The notes: generated from the letters alone by a model not told the origin. A stretch of 38,290 bases of DNA from Bacteroidales bacterium (GCA_030690365.1 JAUYGX010000083.1:1-38290), one strand, 5' to 3'. Numbered from the stretch's first letter, positions 1 through 9,293 are shown. Numbers and translations: made by a program.

Positions 1-135
1 ATTGGTATAGAGTATGCTGAGGCACGAAGTATGCCAACAGAGGCTTGCTTGCCGGATTTCCTGTCGAGGGCGTGGTAGTCAGGAATCCTCAAAAGAATAA
101 GGCTGCCGTTGTGGCGGGTCAATCACTTGGCTTTC

Positions 136-279
136 TTACACAGGGTTTTCTTTTAGTGTCACATAACTTACCGACATATCAACCTGATCAAACACTTCTT
201 TTGAAGTGCTTTCACCAACATTTTTGATAAAATCAATAACCCGTTGTTCTTTGTTATCAAGCAAATAGCATTTATTAGC
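136..279 (-). pseudogene. Fragment of a winged-helix (Fic-type C-terminal) protein
   Basis: A 47-codon open stretch without a credible start codon, bounded by stops on both sides. Its translation contains DNKEQRVIDFIKNVGES, then TSKEVFDQVDMSVSYVTLK. This reads like the winged-helix DNA-binding tail found at the C-terminus of many Bacteroidota Fic-family and ATPase-type regulators: a helix, a turn, then SVSYVTLK as the recognition helix. After VTLK the frame runs out within four codons (ENPV, stop). A +2 shift gives KKTLCKKAK and then a stop, which suggests frameshift decay. No Fic catalytic motif (HPFxxGNG) is visible upstream. Seen: the open frame and its helix-like content. Inferred: the family, from memory of similar tails. 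It could be a chance open frame. Confidence 0.4.
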
Positions 280-365
280 TCACAGAGATAATATTTAAAG
301 CTCAATATGTTTAATTATTGGGCCATATTTTATTTTTAGATGAGCCACAAAGGATTAAAAATGTT

Positions 366-1079
366 CTAAAACGGAAAGTCAATCAATACACCTAAATGAA
401 ATGTAGGATACCACCTGTCCGAAATCTCTTTTTTGGGTGGATCATACAGGGTTACGTTATGAGGGTAATCAATATCACAATAGCCGTCTACTCGTTTGAA
501 AATGTTTGTTTCCTCCTGTCGGTATTGGATTCCGATCCCTGAAAACAAATCAAATTGCAATATGGATTTGGCGGACTTTCTAATTGACGTCTTTTTCCCG
601 ATTATAAACTTCAATCCTGTTTTTCTTAAGTCCTGAGACTGAAGACTGGCGTAGCTGCTGTGTTGCTCCGACACACAGAATTTGTACACTTTTTTGTCGT
701 AGTAACTAAAATTTGTATACACTTCAGCTGAAAGGTAGATGTGCGAGGAGGGCAGAACCAGATAATTGTATCCCACTGAAAAATACACTCCTTTTGAAAC
801 TGCGTAATATAAAGGAATCTCATAAAAGACATCAGCAGATGGAATGTGCCCGAATGAGGTTGCCGAAACCGGGAATTGAATACCTATGGAGGTTCGTAAA
901 GCATCCTTTTCGGATAATTGCCTTTCGTAACCGACTCTGGCTTCCAACAAAATGAGTCGTGTAATGTTAAATGTAAGGTGGTTTTTCTTATTTACAGCAG
1001 CTACATCCTGGGCAAATGTCTGAAGCATTGTCAGTTGAAATATCACAAGAAATGTAATTACTTGAAATAGTCTGTTCAT
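366..1079 (-). CDS. Predicted outer-membrane beta-barrel protein of unknown function
   Basis: 237 residues. The N-terminus (MNRLFQVITFLVIFQL...TFAQ) is a typical signal peptide with likely cleavage after residue 23 or 24. The rest alternates hydrophobic and polar residues in short strands (for example LILLEARVGYERQL, GVYFSVGYNYLVL, HLGVLIDFPF) and ends in phenylalanine, as expected for a small outer-membrane barrel folded by the BAM machinery. No catalytic motif is recognised. Two internal cysteines are present but not in a known pattern. It stands alone, with non-coding DNA on both sides and no clear TAnnTTTG element directly upstream. The exact function is unknown; the OMP/porin-like call is inferred from composition only. 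Confidence 0.6.
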   Translation of the reverse strand: MNRLFQVITFLVIFQLTMLQTFAQDVAAVNKKNHLTFNITRLILLEARVGYERQLSEKDALRTSIGIQFPVSATSFGHIPSADVFYEIPLYYAVSKGVYFSVGYNYLVLPSSHIYLSAEVYTNFSYYDKKVYKFCVSEQHSSYASLQSQDLRKTGLKFIIGKKTSIRKSAKSILQFDLFSGIGIQYRQEETNIFKRVDGYCDIDYPHNVTLYDPPKKEISDRWYPTFHLGVLIDFPF

Positions 1080-1436
1080 ATCTTATTGTATTTATTTTTT
1101 TTGATGTTCGCCAATAGTGGGTAGCAGATGCATTAAGTTGGATTTTGAATGACAAATCTTACAGCTTATGCCTGTAATTATATGGAACTAAAATAATCAA
1201 TTATTTAACATAGCCATCCAAAAAGTATTTGAAGGTTAGAAACTGATTCTAATTGCCTTTATTAATCGAGAGTTGTAAATAACCTTTCAGGTTTTTTCCA
1301 ACCTGAAAGGTTATGTGCAACCGGCAAAGCCAGTACCTATGGCAACCAGGTGCTTTGTGAATTTCTCAGCGTAAGCGCTATCGGAATTGTAAATGTTATA
1401 TAATTCGAGGACAAACTCGAAATCACAGTCACAGAC
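1080..1436. other. Intergenic region with a palindromic repeat
   Basis: 357 bases without a supportable gene, AT-rich on the left half. The only structure I see is the perfect 13-bp inverted repeat at 1281-1312, listed separately. No RNA gene or complete promoter was recognised. Confidence 0.6.
1281..1312. repeat. Perfect 13-bp inverted repeat (hairpin)
   Basis: AACCTTTCAGGTT (1281-1293), a 6-base spacer, then the exact reverse complement AACCTGAAAGGTT (1300-1312). It lies about 125 bases beyond the stop of the nucleotidyltransferase on the minus strand. It has no good T-tract on either side, so it is a weak terminator candidate. It is more like a small dispersed palindromic repeat. Confidence 0.75.
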
Positions 1437-2336
1437 TTAAGCCCAGAGGCTTTCTGGATATTGTCCTTTTTCAACCAACCCGGCCACCCTTTGAATGGTC
1501 ACCGGTTTATCTTCCTGATAGGTTACACCAAACCATTGATCGTTGCTGGTGAGCGTCCTGAAGCTGGATTCGCCGCTTTTAATCAGGTTGTTGGCTACCA
1601 GGGGAATGTAAAATTCAGCTTTGAGTTGATGGGCATTTTCAAAGATGAATCTCGAAAAATCACGCTTCAACTGACTGAAAAACAAGGGAGTAAATCCCCA
1701 GGAATTCATGGAGACGATGTCGTCTTCGTTTAAAGGATATTCGGTTCCGGCTTCCTCAAATACAATGCCTTTTTCTTTGCGGAGGATACTGGTACGCTCA
1801 ACCACATCGGTGAGGCATCCGTTTTCACTCTGACAGATGCCCCGGCTTACGCTTCCGTTTTCTGATAAGGTGTTACTCAGTTTGTAGCCCACCAGCGCAT
1901 ATTCATTTTGCTGACGTATGGGATCGGTCAGAAAATCTGCCAGCACCTGAAAAGCTTCACGACCGTAAAAATCATCGGCATTGATCACGGCAAATGGCTC
2001 ATTTACATATTTTTCAGCAACCAACACAGCATGCCCTGTTCCCCAAGGTTTTGTCCTTTCCTGGTTGAATTCAATACCTTCCGGGATGTTGTGAAGTTCC
2101 TGGAGGATGTATTCTGTTTCTATCTTTCCGGCCAACCGGGGTTCAAAGATGGCTTTAAAATCATCAATGATTTTGGGGTTCAGTACAAATACCACTTTTC
2201 CAAATCCTGCCCTGATGGCATCAAATACGGAATAATCAATAATACTCTCGCCCGAAGGGCCAATTTTATCCATTTGTTTCACTCCGCCGTAGCGGCTTCC
2301 CACACCGGCTGCAAGTATAACGAGGGTTGGTTTCAT
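1437..2336 (-). CDS. Sugar-phosphate nucleotidyltransferase-like protein
   Basis: 299 residues. The N-terminal LAAGVGSRYGGVKQM is the nucleotide-binding signature of the NTP_transferase fold (GxGxR...K), followed by PSGESIIDYSVFDA and, mid-protein, AVINADDFYG, whose aspartates fit the metal/NTP site. Family members transfer NMP from NTP to a sugar phosphate to make activated sugars. This branch is widespread in Bacteroidota and its substrate is not evident from sequence. The start at MKPTLVILAAG puts the glycine motif at the normal place. It follows the carbonic-anhydrase-like gene by 147 bases and has its own promoter-like element (TATTTTTG), so it may be transcribed separately. Fold confident; substrate unknown. 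Confidence 0.8.
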   Translation of the reverse strand: MKPTLVILAAGVGSRYGGVKQMDKIGPSGESIIDYSVFDAIRAGFGKVVFVLNPKIIDDFKAIFEPRLAGKIETEYILQELHNIPEGIEFNQERTKPWGTGHAVLVAEKYVNEPFAVINADDFYGREAFQVLADFLTDPIRQQNEYALVGYKLSNTLSENGSVSRGICQSENGCLTDVVERTSILRKEKGIVFEEAGTEYPLNEDDIVSMNSWGFTPLFFSQLKRDFSRFIFENAHQLKAEFYIPLVANNLIKSGESSFRTLTSNDQWFGVTYQEDKPVTIQRVAGLVEKGQYPESLWA

Positions 2337-2374
2337 GAGGTAGGTTTTAAAGGATCATATATTTTAAACGCGGG

Positions 2375-2382
2375 CAAAAATA
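2375..2382 (-). promoter_or_regulatory. -7 promoter element (TATTTTTG)
   Basis: On the minus strand TATTTTTG matches the Bacteroidota consensus TAnnTTTG, 38 bases before the nucleotidyltransferase start at 2336. No clear -33 TTTG was seen. Inference from motif and position only. Confidence 0.45.
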
Positions 2383-2483
2383 AGGATTTTATAAAAGAGG
2401 AAATGGCTAATTTAAGAAAGCTGCGTTTTTACCATTCCGACACAGATAATAAGTTGAATAACACTTCTGTGGTTTATCACGAT

Positions 2484-2999
2484 TTATTCATCGTACCAAC
2501 TGGCATACATATTATAATTGTTTGAAATGCGGTGGATTTCACCTTCCAGCAATGCGGTATCAACAGTCTTGATAAGGGTTGCAGGTACCCCGGCATAAAC
2601 AGAACCTGATTTTACCACGGTGTTTTTTGCGATCAGTGCTCCGGCTGCAATCACCGAATTGCTCTCCACCACTACGCCATCCATCAAAATGGCTCCCATG
2701 CCAATCAATACATTGTCGTGGATGGTACATCCGTGAACGATGGCACCATGTGCAATGCTTACATTGTTTCCAATGCTGACCGGTGCTTTCTGATAAGTGC
2801 AATGAATAATGGCTCCATCCTGAATATTGACATTGTTGCCAATGCGGATGCTGTGTACATCGCCACGGACAACGGCATTAAACCACACGCTGCAATCGTC
2901 GCCCATCACCACATCTCCCGTGAGGGTAGCATTATCAGCGATAAAACAATTGTTTCCCCATTTGGGTGAGATACCTTTTACTGATCTGATCGTTGGCAT
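2484..2999 (-). CDS. Gamma-class carbonic anhydrase-like hexapeptide-repeat protein
   Basis: 171 residues, the usual length for the YrdA/PaaY/gamma-carbonic-anhydrase family. The left-handed beta-helix repeats run from about residue 14 to 145 (for example NNCFIADNATLTGDVVMGDD and VSIGNNVSIAHGAIVHGC). The three zinc-ligand histidines are present as H66 (AIIHC), H84 and H89 (SIAHGAIVHG), with the conserved R45/D47 (VVRGDV) and Q60. It probably binds a metal as a trimer in the cytoplasm. Whether it hydrates CO2 or is an acyl-CoA-related homologue cannot be told. It lies 20 bases downstream of nadB and is probably cotranscribed with it. Confidence 0.9.
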   Translation of the reverse strand: MPTIRSVKGISPKWGNNCFIADNATLTGDVVMGDDCSVWFNAVVRGDVHSIRIGNNVNIQDGAIIHCTYQKAPVSIGNNVSIAHGAIVHGCTIHDNVLIGMGAILMDGVVVESNSVIAAGALIAKNTVVKSGSVYAGVPATLIKTVDTALLEGEIHRISNNYNMYASWYDE

Positions 3000-3019
3000 A
3001 ACTAGGTAATTTTGTTGGT

Positions 3020-4597
3020 TTAGCGTTTAATGTTATCGGATGGAGGATAATCAACGTTATAATGAAGACCTATGCTTTCCTTGCGCTGCATGGCCAATTT
3101 GATGACCACATAGGCTACATTAACCATATTGCGCAACTCGCAAATGGGTTCCGATAACAATGAGTTGTTATATAAGTCTTCGGTTTCTTTAAAAATGATT
3201 TTCAGTCGGTCGAAGGCCCTTTTCAATCGCAGGTTTGAGCGCACGATCCCCACGTAATTCGACATAATCGACTGTAATTCCTTTATCGATTGTGTGATCA
3301 GAATCATTTCTTCATTTAATATCATGCCTTCGTCGTTCCAGTCGGGCACCCGATCTTCAAACTGAATATGATGAATGTCTTTGGCCGCTTTTTCACCGGC
3401 CCGGTGCGAAAATACAGCCGCTTCGAGCAGCGAATTGGATGCCAGTCTGTTGGCTCCGTGTAAACCGGTGTTTGCCACTTCACCCGACGCATAAAGGTGG
3501 TGAATGTTGGTTTGTCCAAATTCATCCGTATTGATTCCACCGCAACTGTAATGTGCTGCCGGTACTACCGGAATCAGGTCGCGGGTGATATCAATGCCAA
3601 TGCTCAGGCATTTGGCATAGATGGTTGGGAAATGGTTCAGGATTTCCCTTTTATCGATTTGACGGGCGTCGAGGTAAACATACTCATCTCCAGAAAGTTT
3701 CATCTCAGTATCGATGGCACGGGCCACGATATCGCGTGGTGCCAGCGAACCTCTTGAATCATATTTGTCCATAAAGGGAGTGCCGCTTTTTGTTACCAGA
3801 AATGCTCCTGCACCCCGCATGGCTTCGGTGATTAAAAATGAAGGTTTCTCGTTGGGATTATACAGCGAGGTGGGATGGAACTGCACAAATTCCAGGTTGC
3901 TGACCCTTGCCTTGGCGCGATAGGCCATGGCGATGCCATCACCGGTTGAAAAGGTTGGGTTGGTGGTGGTTTGGTAAATATTGCCCATGCCGCCCGAGGC
4001 GATCATGGTGGTTTTTGCCAGAATGGTTTCGATTTGATTCGATTGTGTATTAAGCGCATAAACACCGAAACACTGGATGTTGTCGTGGCTCTGTTTGACA
4101 AGTTCTCCCAGGTGATGCTGGGTAATCAGATCGATGGAGAAATAGTCTTCCAGAATGGTGATGTTGGGATGGTTTTTTACTTTCACATCCAAAGCACGCT
4201 GGATTTCGTATCCTGTATTGTCTTTGTGATGCAATATCCGAAACTCCGAGTGACCACCTTCTTTGGCGAGTGAAAACCGACCTGATTCTTCTTTGTCGAA
4301 CTGTGTTCCCCACTCAATCAATTCCTTTACCCGTTCGGTACCTTCGTTGATGGTGATGCGGACAATTTCTTCGTTGTTGTGACCCACACCTGCTTTCATG
4401 GTGTCTTCGAAATGCTTTTCGTAATTGTCGGGTGAATACATTACGGCCGCAATGCCGCCCTGAGCATAACTGGTGGCCGTGTCGTCCATGGAGGATTTCG
4501 ACAACACACAAACGCTTCCGTGATCGGCTACCTTAAGGGCATAAATGAGCCCGGCCATGCCGGTACCAATCACTAAAAAATCAACTTTACGACGCAT
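3020..4597 (-). CDS. nadB: L-aspartate oxidase
   Basis: 525 residues, close to the usual 530. This flavoprotein oxidises L-aspartate to iminoaspartate, the first step of de novo NAD synthesis. The FAD-binding GTGMAG is at residues 11-16. SYAQGGIAAVM, the HSEFRILHHKDNTG block, the substrate-site SRGSLAPRDIVARAI and the C-terminal AHYSCGGI...LYASGEVANTGLHGANRLASNS are all typical of NadB rather than of fumarate reductase/succinate dehydrogenase flavoproteins. The partners nadA and nadC are not in the window. The start at MRRKVDFLVIGTG is the only sensible one for the FAD fold. A TACCTTTG element lies 15 bases upstream. Confidence 0.95.
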   Translation of the reverse strand: MRRKVDFLVIGTGMAGLIYALKVADHGSVCVLSKSSMDDTATSYAQGGIAAVMYSPDNYEKHFEDTMKAGVGHNNEEIVRITINEGTERVKELIEWGTQFDKEESGRFSLAKEGGHSEFRILHHKDNTGYEIQRALDVKVKNHPNITILEDYFSIDLITQHHLGELVKQSHDNIQCFGVYALNTQSNQIETILAKTTMIASGGMGNIYQTTTNPTFSTGDGIAMAYRAKARVSNLEFVQFHPTSLYNPNEKPSFLITEAMRGAGAFLVTKSGTPFMDKYDSRGSLAPRDIVARAIDTEMKLSGDEYVYLDARQIDKREILNHFPTIYAKCLSIGIDITRDLIPVVPAAHYSCGGINTDEFGQTNIHHLYASGEVANTGLHGANRLASNSLLEAAVFSHRAGEKAAKDIHHIQFEDRVPDWNDEGMILNEEMILITQSIKELQSIMSNYVGIVRSNLRLKRAFDRLKIIFKETEDLYNNSLLSEPICELRNMVNVAYVVIKLAMQRKESIGLHYNVDYPPSDNIKR

Positions 4598-4611
4598 GAG
4601 AAATATTTTTG

Positions 4612-4619
4612 CAAAGGTA
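4612..4619 (-). promoter_or_regulatory. -7 promoter element of nadB (TACCTTTG)
   Basis: TACCTTTG on the minus strand, 15 bases before the nadB start, matches TAnnTTTG. It implies a very short 5' leader, which is common in Bacteroidota. Confidence 0.5.
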
Positions 4620-4752
4620 GTGCATCCTTGAAAACACGCAGAAGAAAACCTGTTTTATCTTGTAGGAAATAACTACCGTTTTACCAGGTTGTTACGCCTG
4701 AGTAGCAGGGCGGCTGGCAATGCCCCAAATGCCAGAAAGGCAGAAAAATGAC

Positions 4753-6051
4753 CTATAAACCCAACAAAATTTCTTCCGGGGGCCGACTTCCAAACAGCAT
4801 ACGTTCAGGGTGTTCGAGCAGTTCTTTCACTTTTACCAGAAATCCAACTGAATCCCGGCCGTCAATCACCCGGTGATCATACGAAAGGGCAATGTACATC
4901 ATGGGATGAATTTCTACTTTGCCATCAACGGCTATAGGCCTCTCCACAATGTTGTGCATGCCCAGGATGGCGCTCTGTGGCGGATTGATGATGGGAGTGG
5001 ACATCATACTGCCAAAAACACCCCCGTTGGTAATGGTAAAGGTGCCACCCTGCATTTCTTCGAGGCTGAGTTTGTTGTCGCGGGCTTTGGTAGCCAATTC
5101 TTTGATGGCCATTTCCAGCTCGGCCAGGCTGAGCATTTCTGCATTTCTGATAACGGGGACAACCAGGCCTTTTGGAGCACTCACAGCGATGCTCACATCC
5201 ACATAATCGAAGTGAATAATCTGATCCGAAGAAATTTGCGCGTTTACCTGAGGGAAAAAGGCCATGGCTTCGGTTACCGCCTTGGTGAAAAACGACATAA
5301 ATCCAAGACCAATGTCGTGTTTTTTAATAAAGGCTTCTTTGTATTTTTTCCGTAACTCCATCACCGGGGTCATGTTCACCTCATTAAAAGTGGTGAGCAT
5401 GGCCGTTTCATTTTTTACAGAAACAAGCCTGGCAGCCAGTTTTTTGCGCAACGGACTCATGTTAGTGCTTTTGCTCTCGCGACTTCCTGTCCAGGAATTT
5501 GAAAACTGCTGAGTCACAGGTTTCCCTGATGGAGATTGATCTTTGTTTTCCAGATAGAATTCAACATCTTTTTTCCCAACCCGGTAGTTTTTGTAGAAGT
5601 TGATGAGCTCAGTTTCGGTCACTTGATTGACATCCATCAGTTTTTTAGCCAGAGGCGACAGATGCAGGTCGGCTGACATGGTATTTTCGGTTGTGGATTG
5701 ATCCTGAGCAGGCTGTTTGGTTTCAGGGATTTTTTTGGAGGAAGCAACGGGTTGCTCAACAGGCTTTTCGGCTATTTGCTTTGGTGCAGCCTTACTTTCT
5801 GCGGCAGTTCCTTTGGCTTCTGTGTCGATGGTGGCAATTACGGAGTTTACTTCAACGGTGGCCCCTTCGTCGGCGAGAATCGTTATTTTTCCATCCGCAC
5901 CAGCGGCAACACTCAGGGTAGCTTTATCCGAATCTATTTCAACAATATCCTCATCCGATCCAACTTGCTGACCGTTGGTTACCAGCCAATTGGCAATTTG
6001 AACTTCGGTAATCGATTCTCCCGGACTGGGAACTTTTATTTCTACAATCAT
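4753..6051 (-). CDS. sucB: Dihydrolipoyllysine succinyltransferase (E2 of 2-oxoglutarate dehydrogenase)
   Basis: 432 residues. Order of domains: an N-terminal lipoyl domain (1-75) with the lipoylated lysine K43 in DSDKATL; a Pro/Ala/Glu-rich linker (80-120); a peripheral-subunit-binding domain (about 130-170, LSPLAKKLM...[13 protein letters not shown]); and the C-terminal catalytic core ending with [17 protein letters not shown], which carries the catalytic HxxxD. It transfers succinyl from lipoamide to CoA in the TCA cycle. It lies 41 bases downstream of sucA and is surely in one operon with it. The E3 gene (lpd) is not in the window. Only one lipoyl domain is present, as is normal for SucB. 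Confidence 0.95.
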   Translation of the reverse strand: MIVEIKVPSPGESITEVQIANWLVTNGQQVGSDEDIVEIDSDKATLSVAAGADGKITILADEGATVEVNSVIATIDTEAKGTAAESKAAPKQIAEKPVEQPVASSKKIPETKQPAQDQSTTENTMSADLHLSPLAKKLMDVNQVTETELINFYKNYRVGKKDVEFYLENKDQSPSGKPVTQQFSNSWTGSRESKSTNMSPLRKKLAARLVSVKNETAMLTTFNEVNMTPVMELRKKYKEAFIKKHDIGLGFMSFFTKAVTEAMAFFPQVNAQISSDQIIHFDYVDVSIAVSAPKGLVVPVIRNAEMLSLAELEMAIKELATKARDNKLSLEEMQGGTFTITNGGVFGSMMSTPIINPPQSAILGMHNIVERPIAVDGKVEIHPMMYIALSYDHRVIDGRDSVGFLVKVKELLEHPERMLFGSRPPEEILLGL

Positions 6052-6092
6052 GGTGGTATTATTTCAACTGTGTGATCATCATTCGTTTATCT

Positions 6093-8945
6093 TTAATTTA
6101 GTGGTTTCACACCCGAGTGGAATTTTGAGTCGATATGATCCACATGCATGTCTTTCAATTCTTTTTCAAATTGTTTCCATTTATTGCCGATGCAGACCAT
6201 TTCGCATGATTTTTCCATGTAGGGACAATTGCATTCACTCATCACCTTGTCCAGAATTTTTTGCTGACGGATGGTGTGGAATTTTCCGGAACCCGTTGCA
6301 GGACTTCCGCTGGCTGGCCGGGCAACGAGTTTTAGCGGGATGTTTAAACCAAATAAATCGTGTATAAAATTCCAGGCCCCCATATTGGCAGGTTCCTCTT
6401 GCGCCCAGATAAAGGTTTTGGATAAAGGATACTTTTCAGCCACAGCTTTTACCTGTTGCGTTGGAAAAGGATACAATTGCTCGATACGGATCAGGGCAAT
6501 TTGATCGTTGTTAAGTCTTTCTCTTTCTGCCAGCAGGTCGTAATAGAGTTTTCCGTTGCAAAACACCACTTTGATCACTTTTCTAGGATTGCCGGTTTCA
6601 TCGTCGATCACTTCTTTAAATCCACCTGTGGTAAAATCTTTTGTTGTTGACACACATCTGGGATGTCGGAGTAAACTCTTAGGTGTAAATACAATAAGTG
6701 GTTTCCTGAACGGGCGAAACAGCTGTCGGCGCAACAAATGGAAAAAGTTGGCCGGCGTGGTACAGTTGGCAATCTGGATGTTGTTTTCAGCCGCAAGGGT
6801 AAGATAACGTTCCATACGGGCGCTTGAATGTTCGGGGCCCTGGCCTTCGTAGCCATGCGGAAGCAGAACAACCAGGTCGTTCATCACATTCCACTTATCC
6901 TCAGCACTGCTGATAAACTGATCGAAGATTACTTGTGCAGTATTGGCGAAATCTCCAAACTGAGCCTCCCAGATGGTGAGCTTGCTGGGCGATGCCAGTG
7001 CATAACCATATTCAAAACCCAACACACCGTATTCTGAAAGATTTGAGTTATATACTTCAAATTTGGCTTGCTTGTCGCTGATGTGGTGTAGAGGTACATA
7101 TTTTTCGTCTGAATCTTCGATGCTCAATACCGCATGTCGGTGCGAAAAGGTTCCCCTTTCCACATCCTGACCACTTAGCCTGACAGCAAAGCCCTCGTTC
7201 ACGAGACTTCCATAAGCCAGCAGTTCACCCATGGCCCAATCCATGGTTCCTTCTTCCATCACCATTTTACGCCTTTGTTCCTGCAACCTCACCGTTTTCC
7301 TGAAGAACTTTTTGCCCTCAGGCAATTGGGTGATTTGTTTGGTGATCAGTTCAACTTCTTTTTTAGTGATGGCTGTATCCGGCGATTTAAGGAAATCGTT
7401 GTCAACGGCCCGGCGTATGTCTTTCCAGGTTTCTGCCAAAAAACTGTCGATGGTGGTTTTCTGATGCGAACTTGCTGCGGTCAGGTTTTCTTCCAGTTTG
7501 CGGTTGAACCTTGACTCTTCCAACTGGCAGGCTTCATCGGTTGTAACTTCTTGGGCGATAAGTTCCTTTTTATAAATTTCGTACGGATCGGGGTGGGTTT
7601 CGATGGCACGGTACAAAACAGGTTGTGTAAAACGGGGTTCATCACCTTCGTTGTGGCCATATTTCCGATAGCACAGGATGTCGATAAAAACGTCTTTATG
7701 GAATTTGTTCCGGAATTCCATAGCGGTTTGAATGCTGAAAACCAGGGCTTCGGGATCGTCGCCATTTACATGGAAAACCGGCGAAAGTGTAGTTTTGGCC
7801 ACATCAGTGCAATATGTACTTGAACGCGCATCCAGATAATCGGTAGTAAATCCGATTTGATTGTTGATCACCAGGTGGATGGTTCCTCCGGTGGTATAAC
7901 CCTTGAGATCCTGCATTTGAAGTACCTCATAAACTACACCTTGTCCGGCAACTGAAGCGTCGCCATGTATTAGAATAGGAGCAATCTGGTTATGATCGCC
8001 ATGGTAGATTTCATCTATCTTGGCCCTGGTAATTCCTTCTACCACGGGATCTACGGCTTCCAGATGCGAAGGGTTGGGAGCGAGGGTAAGTTTAACTTCT
8101 TTACCCTGGCTTGATTTTCGGCGGATTGAAAACCCCAGGTGGTATTTTACGTCTCCCAACAGTGCTTCATCATCGTATTCTACCCCTTCAAATTCCGAAA
8201 AGATGGCCTGGTAAGGTTTTCGAAGGATATTGGTGAGTACATTCAACCGACCACGGTGGGGCATGCCGATAATAAATTCTTTGATTCCCAATTCGGTACC
8301 TTTCTCCATTACGGCATCCAAGGCAGGGATGAGCGATTCGGCGCCTTCGAGCGAAAATCGTTTTTGCCCGGGAAATTTCTTCTGGAGAAACTTTTCGAAA
8401 TGTACTGCCCTGAGCAATTTGGTCAGGATATATTTCTTTTCTTCGGATGAATAATGGGGGTGGTTGCGGGTGGTTTCGAAACGCGACTGTAACCAGTCTA
8501 CCATTTCCAGATCTCTGATAAACAAATATTCAACCCCGATGGAGCGACAATAGGTTTCGTTCAGAAAATTGATGATGTCCTTCAGGCGGGCTTTGCCGAT
8601 ACCGATTTTTTCCCCGGCATAAAAAGTACGTTCCATGTCCTTTTGGGTAAGGCCAAAGTTTTCGATGTCGAGGGTAGGGAGGTAGTTGCGTCTTTTGCGT
8701 ACCGGATTGGTTTTAGTAAATAAATGCCCGCGACGCCGGTAATCGTTTATCAGGTTGATTACCTTGAATTCGTCGGAGGTAGCCTGACTTCCACCGTTTG
8801 AGGTGTAACTTTTCCGGGCAAGATCGAATCCCATGAAAAAAGCCCTCCAACCTTTTTCAACTGAATTGTGATCGGTTAAAAATTGCTGATAAAGTGATTC
8901 GATAACAGCCGGATCGGTGTTGTTTAAAAAGCTATAATCATCCAT
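6093..8945 (-). CDS. sucA: 2-oxoglutarate dehydrogenase E1 component
   Basis: 950 residues, near the usual 930-950. It is the thiamine-diphosphate E1 that decarboxylates 2-oxoglutarate. The start MDDYSFLNNTDPAVIESLYQ matches the N-terminal E2-interaction helix, which here includes SVEKGWRAFFMGFD. Landmarks: GMPHRGRLNVL, GDASVAGQGVVYE, INNQIGFTTD, the TPP/Mg region around 390-440 (NGDDPEALVF, RKYGHNEGDEP), FSHRHAVL, LLPHGYEGQGPEHSSAR, and the C-terminal QEEPANMGAWNF. All catalytic blocks appear intact. The gene heads the sucAB operon and has a TAACTTTG element 25 bases upstream. Confidence 0.96.
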   Translation of the reverse strand: MDDYSFLNNTDPAVIESLYQQFLTDHNSVEKGWRAFFMGFDLARKSYTSNGGSQATSDEFKVINLINDYRRRGHLFTKTNPVRKRRNYLPTLDIENFGLTQKDMERTFYAGEKIGIGKARLKDIINFLNETYCRSIGVEYLFIRDLEMVDWLQSRFETTRNHPHYSSEEKKYILTKLLRAVHFEKFLQKKFPGQKRFSLEGAESLIPALDAVMEKGTELGIKEFIIGMPHRGRLNVLTNILRKPYQAIFSEFEGVEYDDEALLGDVKYHLGFSIRRKSSQGKEVKLTLAPNPSHLEAVDPVVEGITRAKIDEIYHGDHNQIAPILIHGDASVAGQGVVYEVLQMQDLKGYTTGGTIHLVINNQIGFTTDYLDARSSTYCTDVAKTTLSPVFHVNGDDPEALVFSIQTAMEFRNKFHKDVFIDILCYRKYGHNEGDEPRFTQPVLYRAIETHPDPYEIYKKELIAQEVTTDEACQLEESRFNRKLEENLTAASSHQKTTIDSFLAETWKDIRRAVDNDFLKSPDTAITKKEVELITKQITQLPEGKKFFRKTVRLQEQRRKMVMEEGTMDWAMGELLAYGSLVNEGFAVRLSGQDVERGTFSHRHAVLSIEDSDEKYVPLHHISDKQAKFEVYNSNLSEYGVLGFEYGYALASPSKLTIWEAQFGDFANTAQVIFDQFISSAEDKWNVMNDLVVLLPHGYEGQGPEHSSARMERYLTLAAENNIQIANCTTPANFFHLLRRQLFRPFRKPLIVFTPKSLLRHPRCVSTTKDFTTGGFKEVIDDETGNPRKVIKVVFCNGKLYYDLLAERERLNNDQIALIRIEQLYPFPTQQVKAVAEKYPLSKTFIWAQEEPANMGAWNFIHDLFGLNIPLKLVARPASGSPATGSGKFHTIRQQKILDKVMSECNCPYMEKSCEMVCIGNKWKQFEKELKDMHVDHIDSKFHSGVKPLN

Positions 8946-8970
8946 TGAATCGTTGAATAGGATTAGTTAA

Positions 8971-8978
8971 CAAAGTTA
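8971..8978 (-). promoter_or_regulatory. -7 promoter element of sucAB (TAACTTTG)
   Basis: TAACTTTG on the minus strand, 25 bases before sucA, matches TAnnTTTG. A TTG lies upstream, but only 15 bases away, shorter than the usual spacing. Confidence 0.5.
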
Positions 8979-9032
8979 GTGAAACTATCGGCTCAATCTT
9001 AATTTAGATTGTTTATAAATAGAAAAAATGTG

Positions 9033-9071
9033 TAAAAAAAACCCCGACCGTTTAAAAAAACCACGGTCGGG
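9033..9071 (-). terminator. Intrinsic terminator of the ferredoxin gene
   Basis: Perfect 8-bp stem CCCGACCG (9043-9050) / CGGTCGGG (9064-9071). On the minus strand it is followed by a run of seven T. It ends 23 bases after the ferredoxin stop and isolates ferredoxin from sucA. Confidence 0.85.
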
Positions 9072-9094
9072 AGGTTGATTTTGATGGATGGTAC

Positions 9095-9262
9095 TTATTC
9101 CGGATGAATAGCTTCAACAGGACATACATCGGCGCATGCGCCACAATCTGTACATAAATCCGGATCAATTACATAGATATCACCTTCTGAAATCGCTTCT
9201 ACCGGGCATTCATCAATGCAAGTTCCGCAAGCAGTACAATCATCATTAATTTTATAAGCCAT
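9095..9262 (-). CDS. 2[4Fe-4S] ferredoxin
   Basis: 55 residues, the classical size of clostridial-type bacterial ferredoxins. Two cluster motifs are visible: CTACGTCIDECP (cysteines 9, 12, 15, 19) and CTDCGACADVCP (37, 40, 43, 47). Each has the CxxCxxCxxxCP pattern, so eight cysteines bind two [4Fe-4S] clusters. It starts MAYKINDD, the usual N-terminus. It is a soluble low-potential electron carrier. It has its own promoter-like element and terminator, so it is a single-gene unit. It is divergent to korAB, whose enzyme reduces ferredoxin, so it is a likely electron acceptor of KorAB. That link is inference. Confidence 0.96.
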   Translation of the reverse strand: MAYKINDDCTACGTCIDECPVEAISEGDIYVIDPDLCTDCGACADVCPVEAIHPE

Positions 9263-9293
9263 AATGCTAATCTTTAATTAAATAAATTGGCTG

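Noticed and set aside
45-227. 60-codon plus-strand open frame at the left edge
   Set aside because: No recognisable domain, low-complexity content, and it overlaps the more coding-like minus-strand winged-helix fragment.
4714-4735. CTGGCA/TGCCAG inverted repeat downstream of sucB as terminator
   Set aside because: Only 6 bp, a 10-base loop and no T-run.
4660-4760. Minus-strand hydrophobic frame after sucB ([20 protein letters not shown] then RRNNLVKR, stop)
   Set aside because: It resembles the last transmembrane helix of a transporter, but it is under 35 codons, has no start codon and begins inside sucB in another frame. Probably chance.
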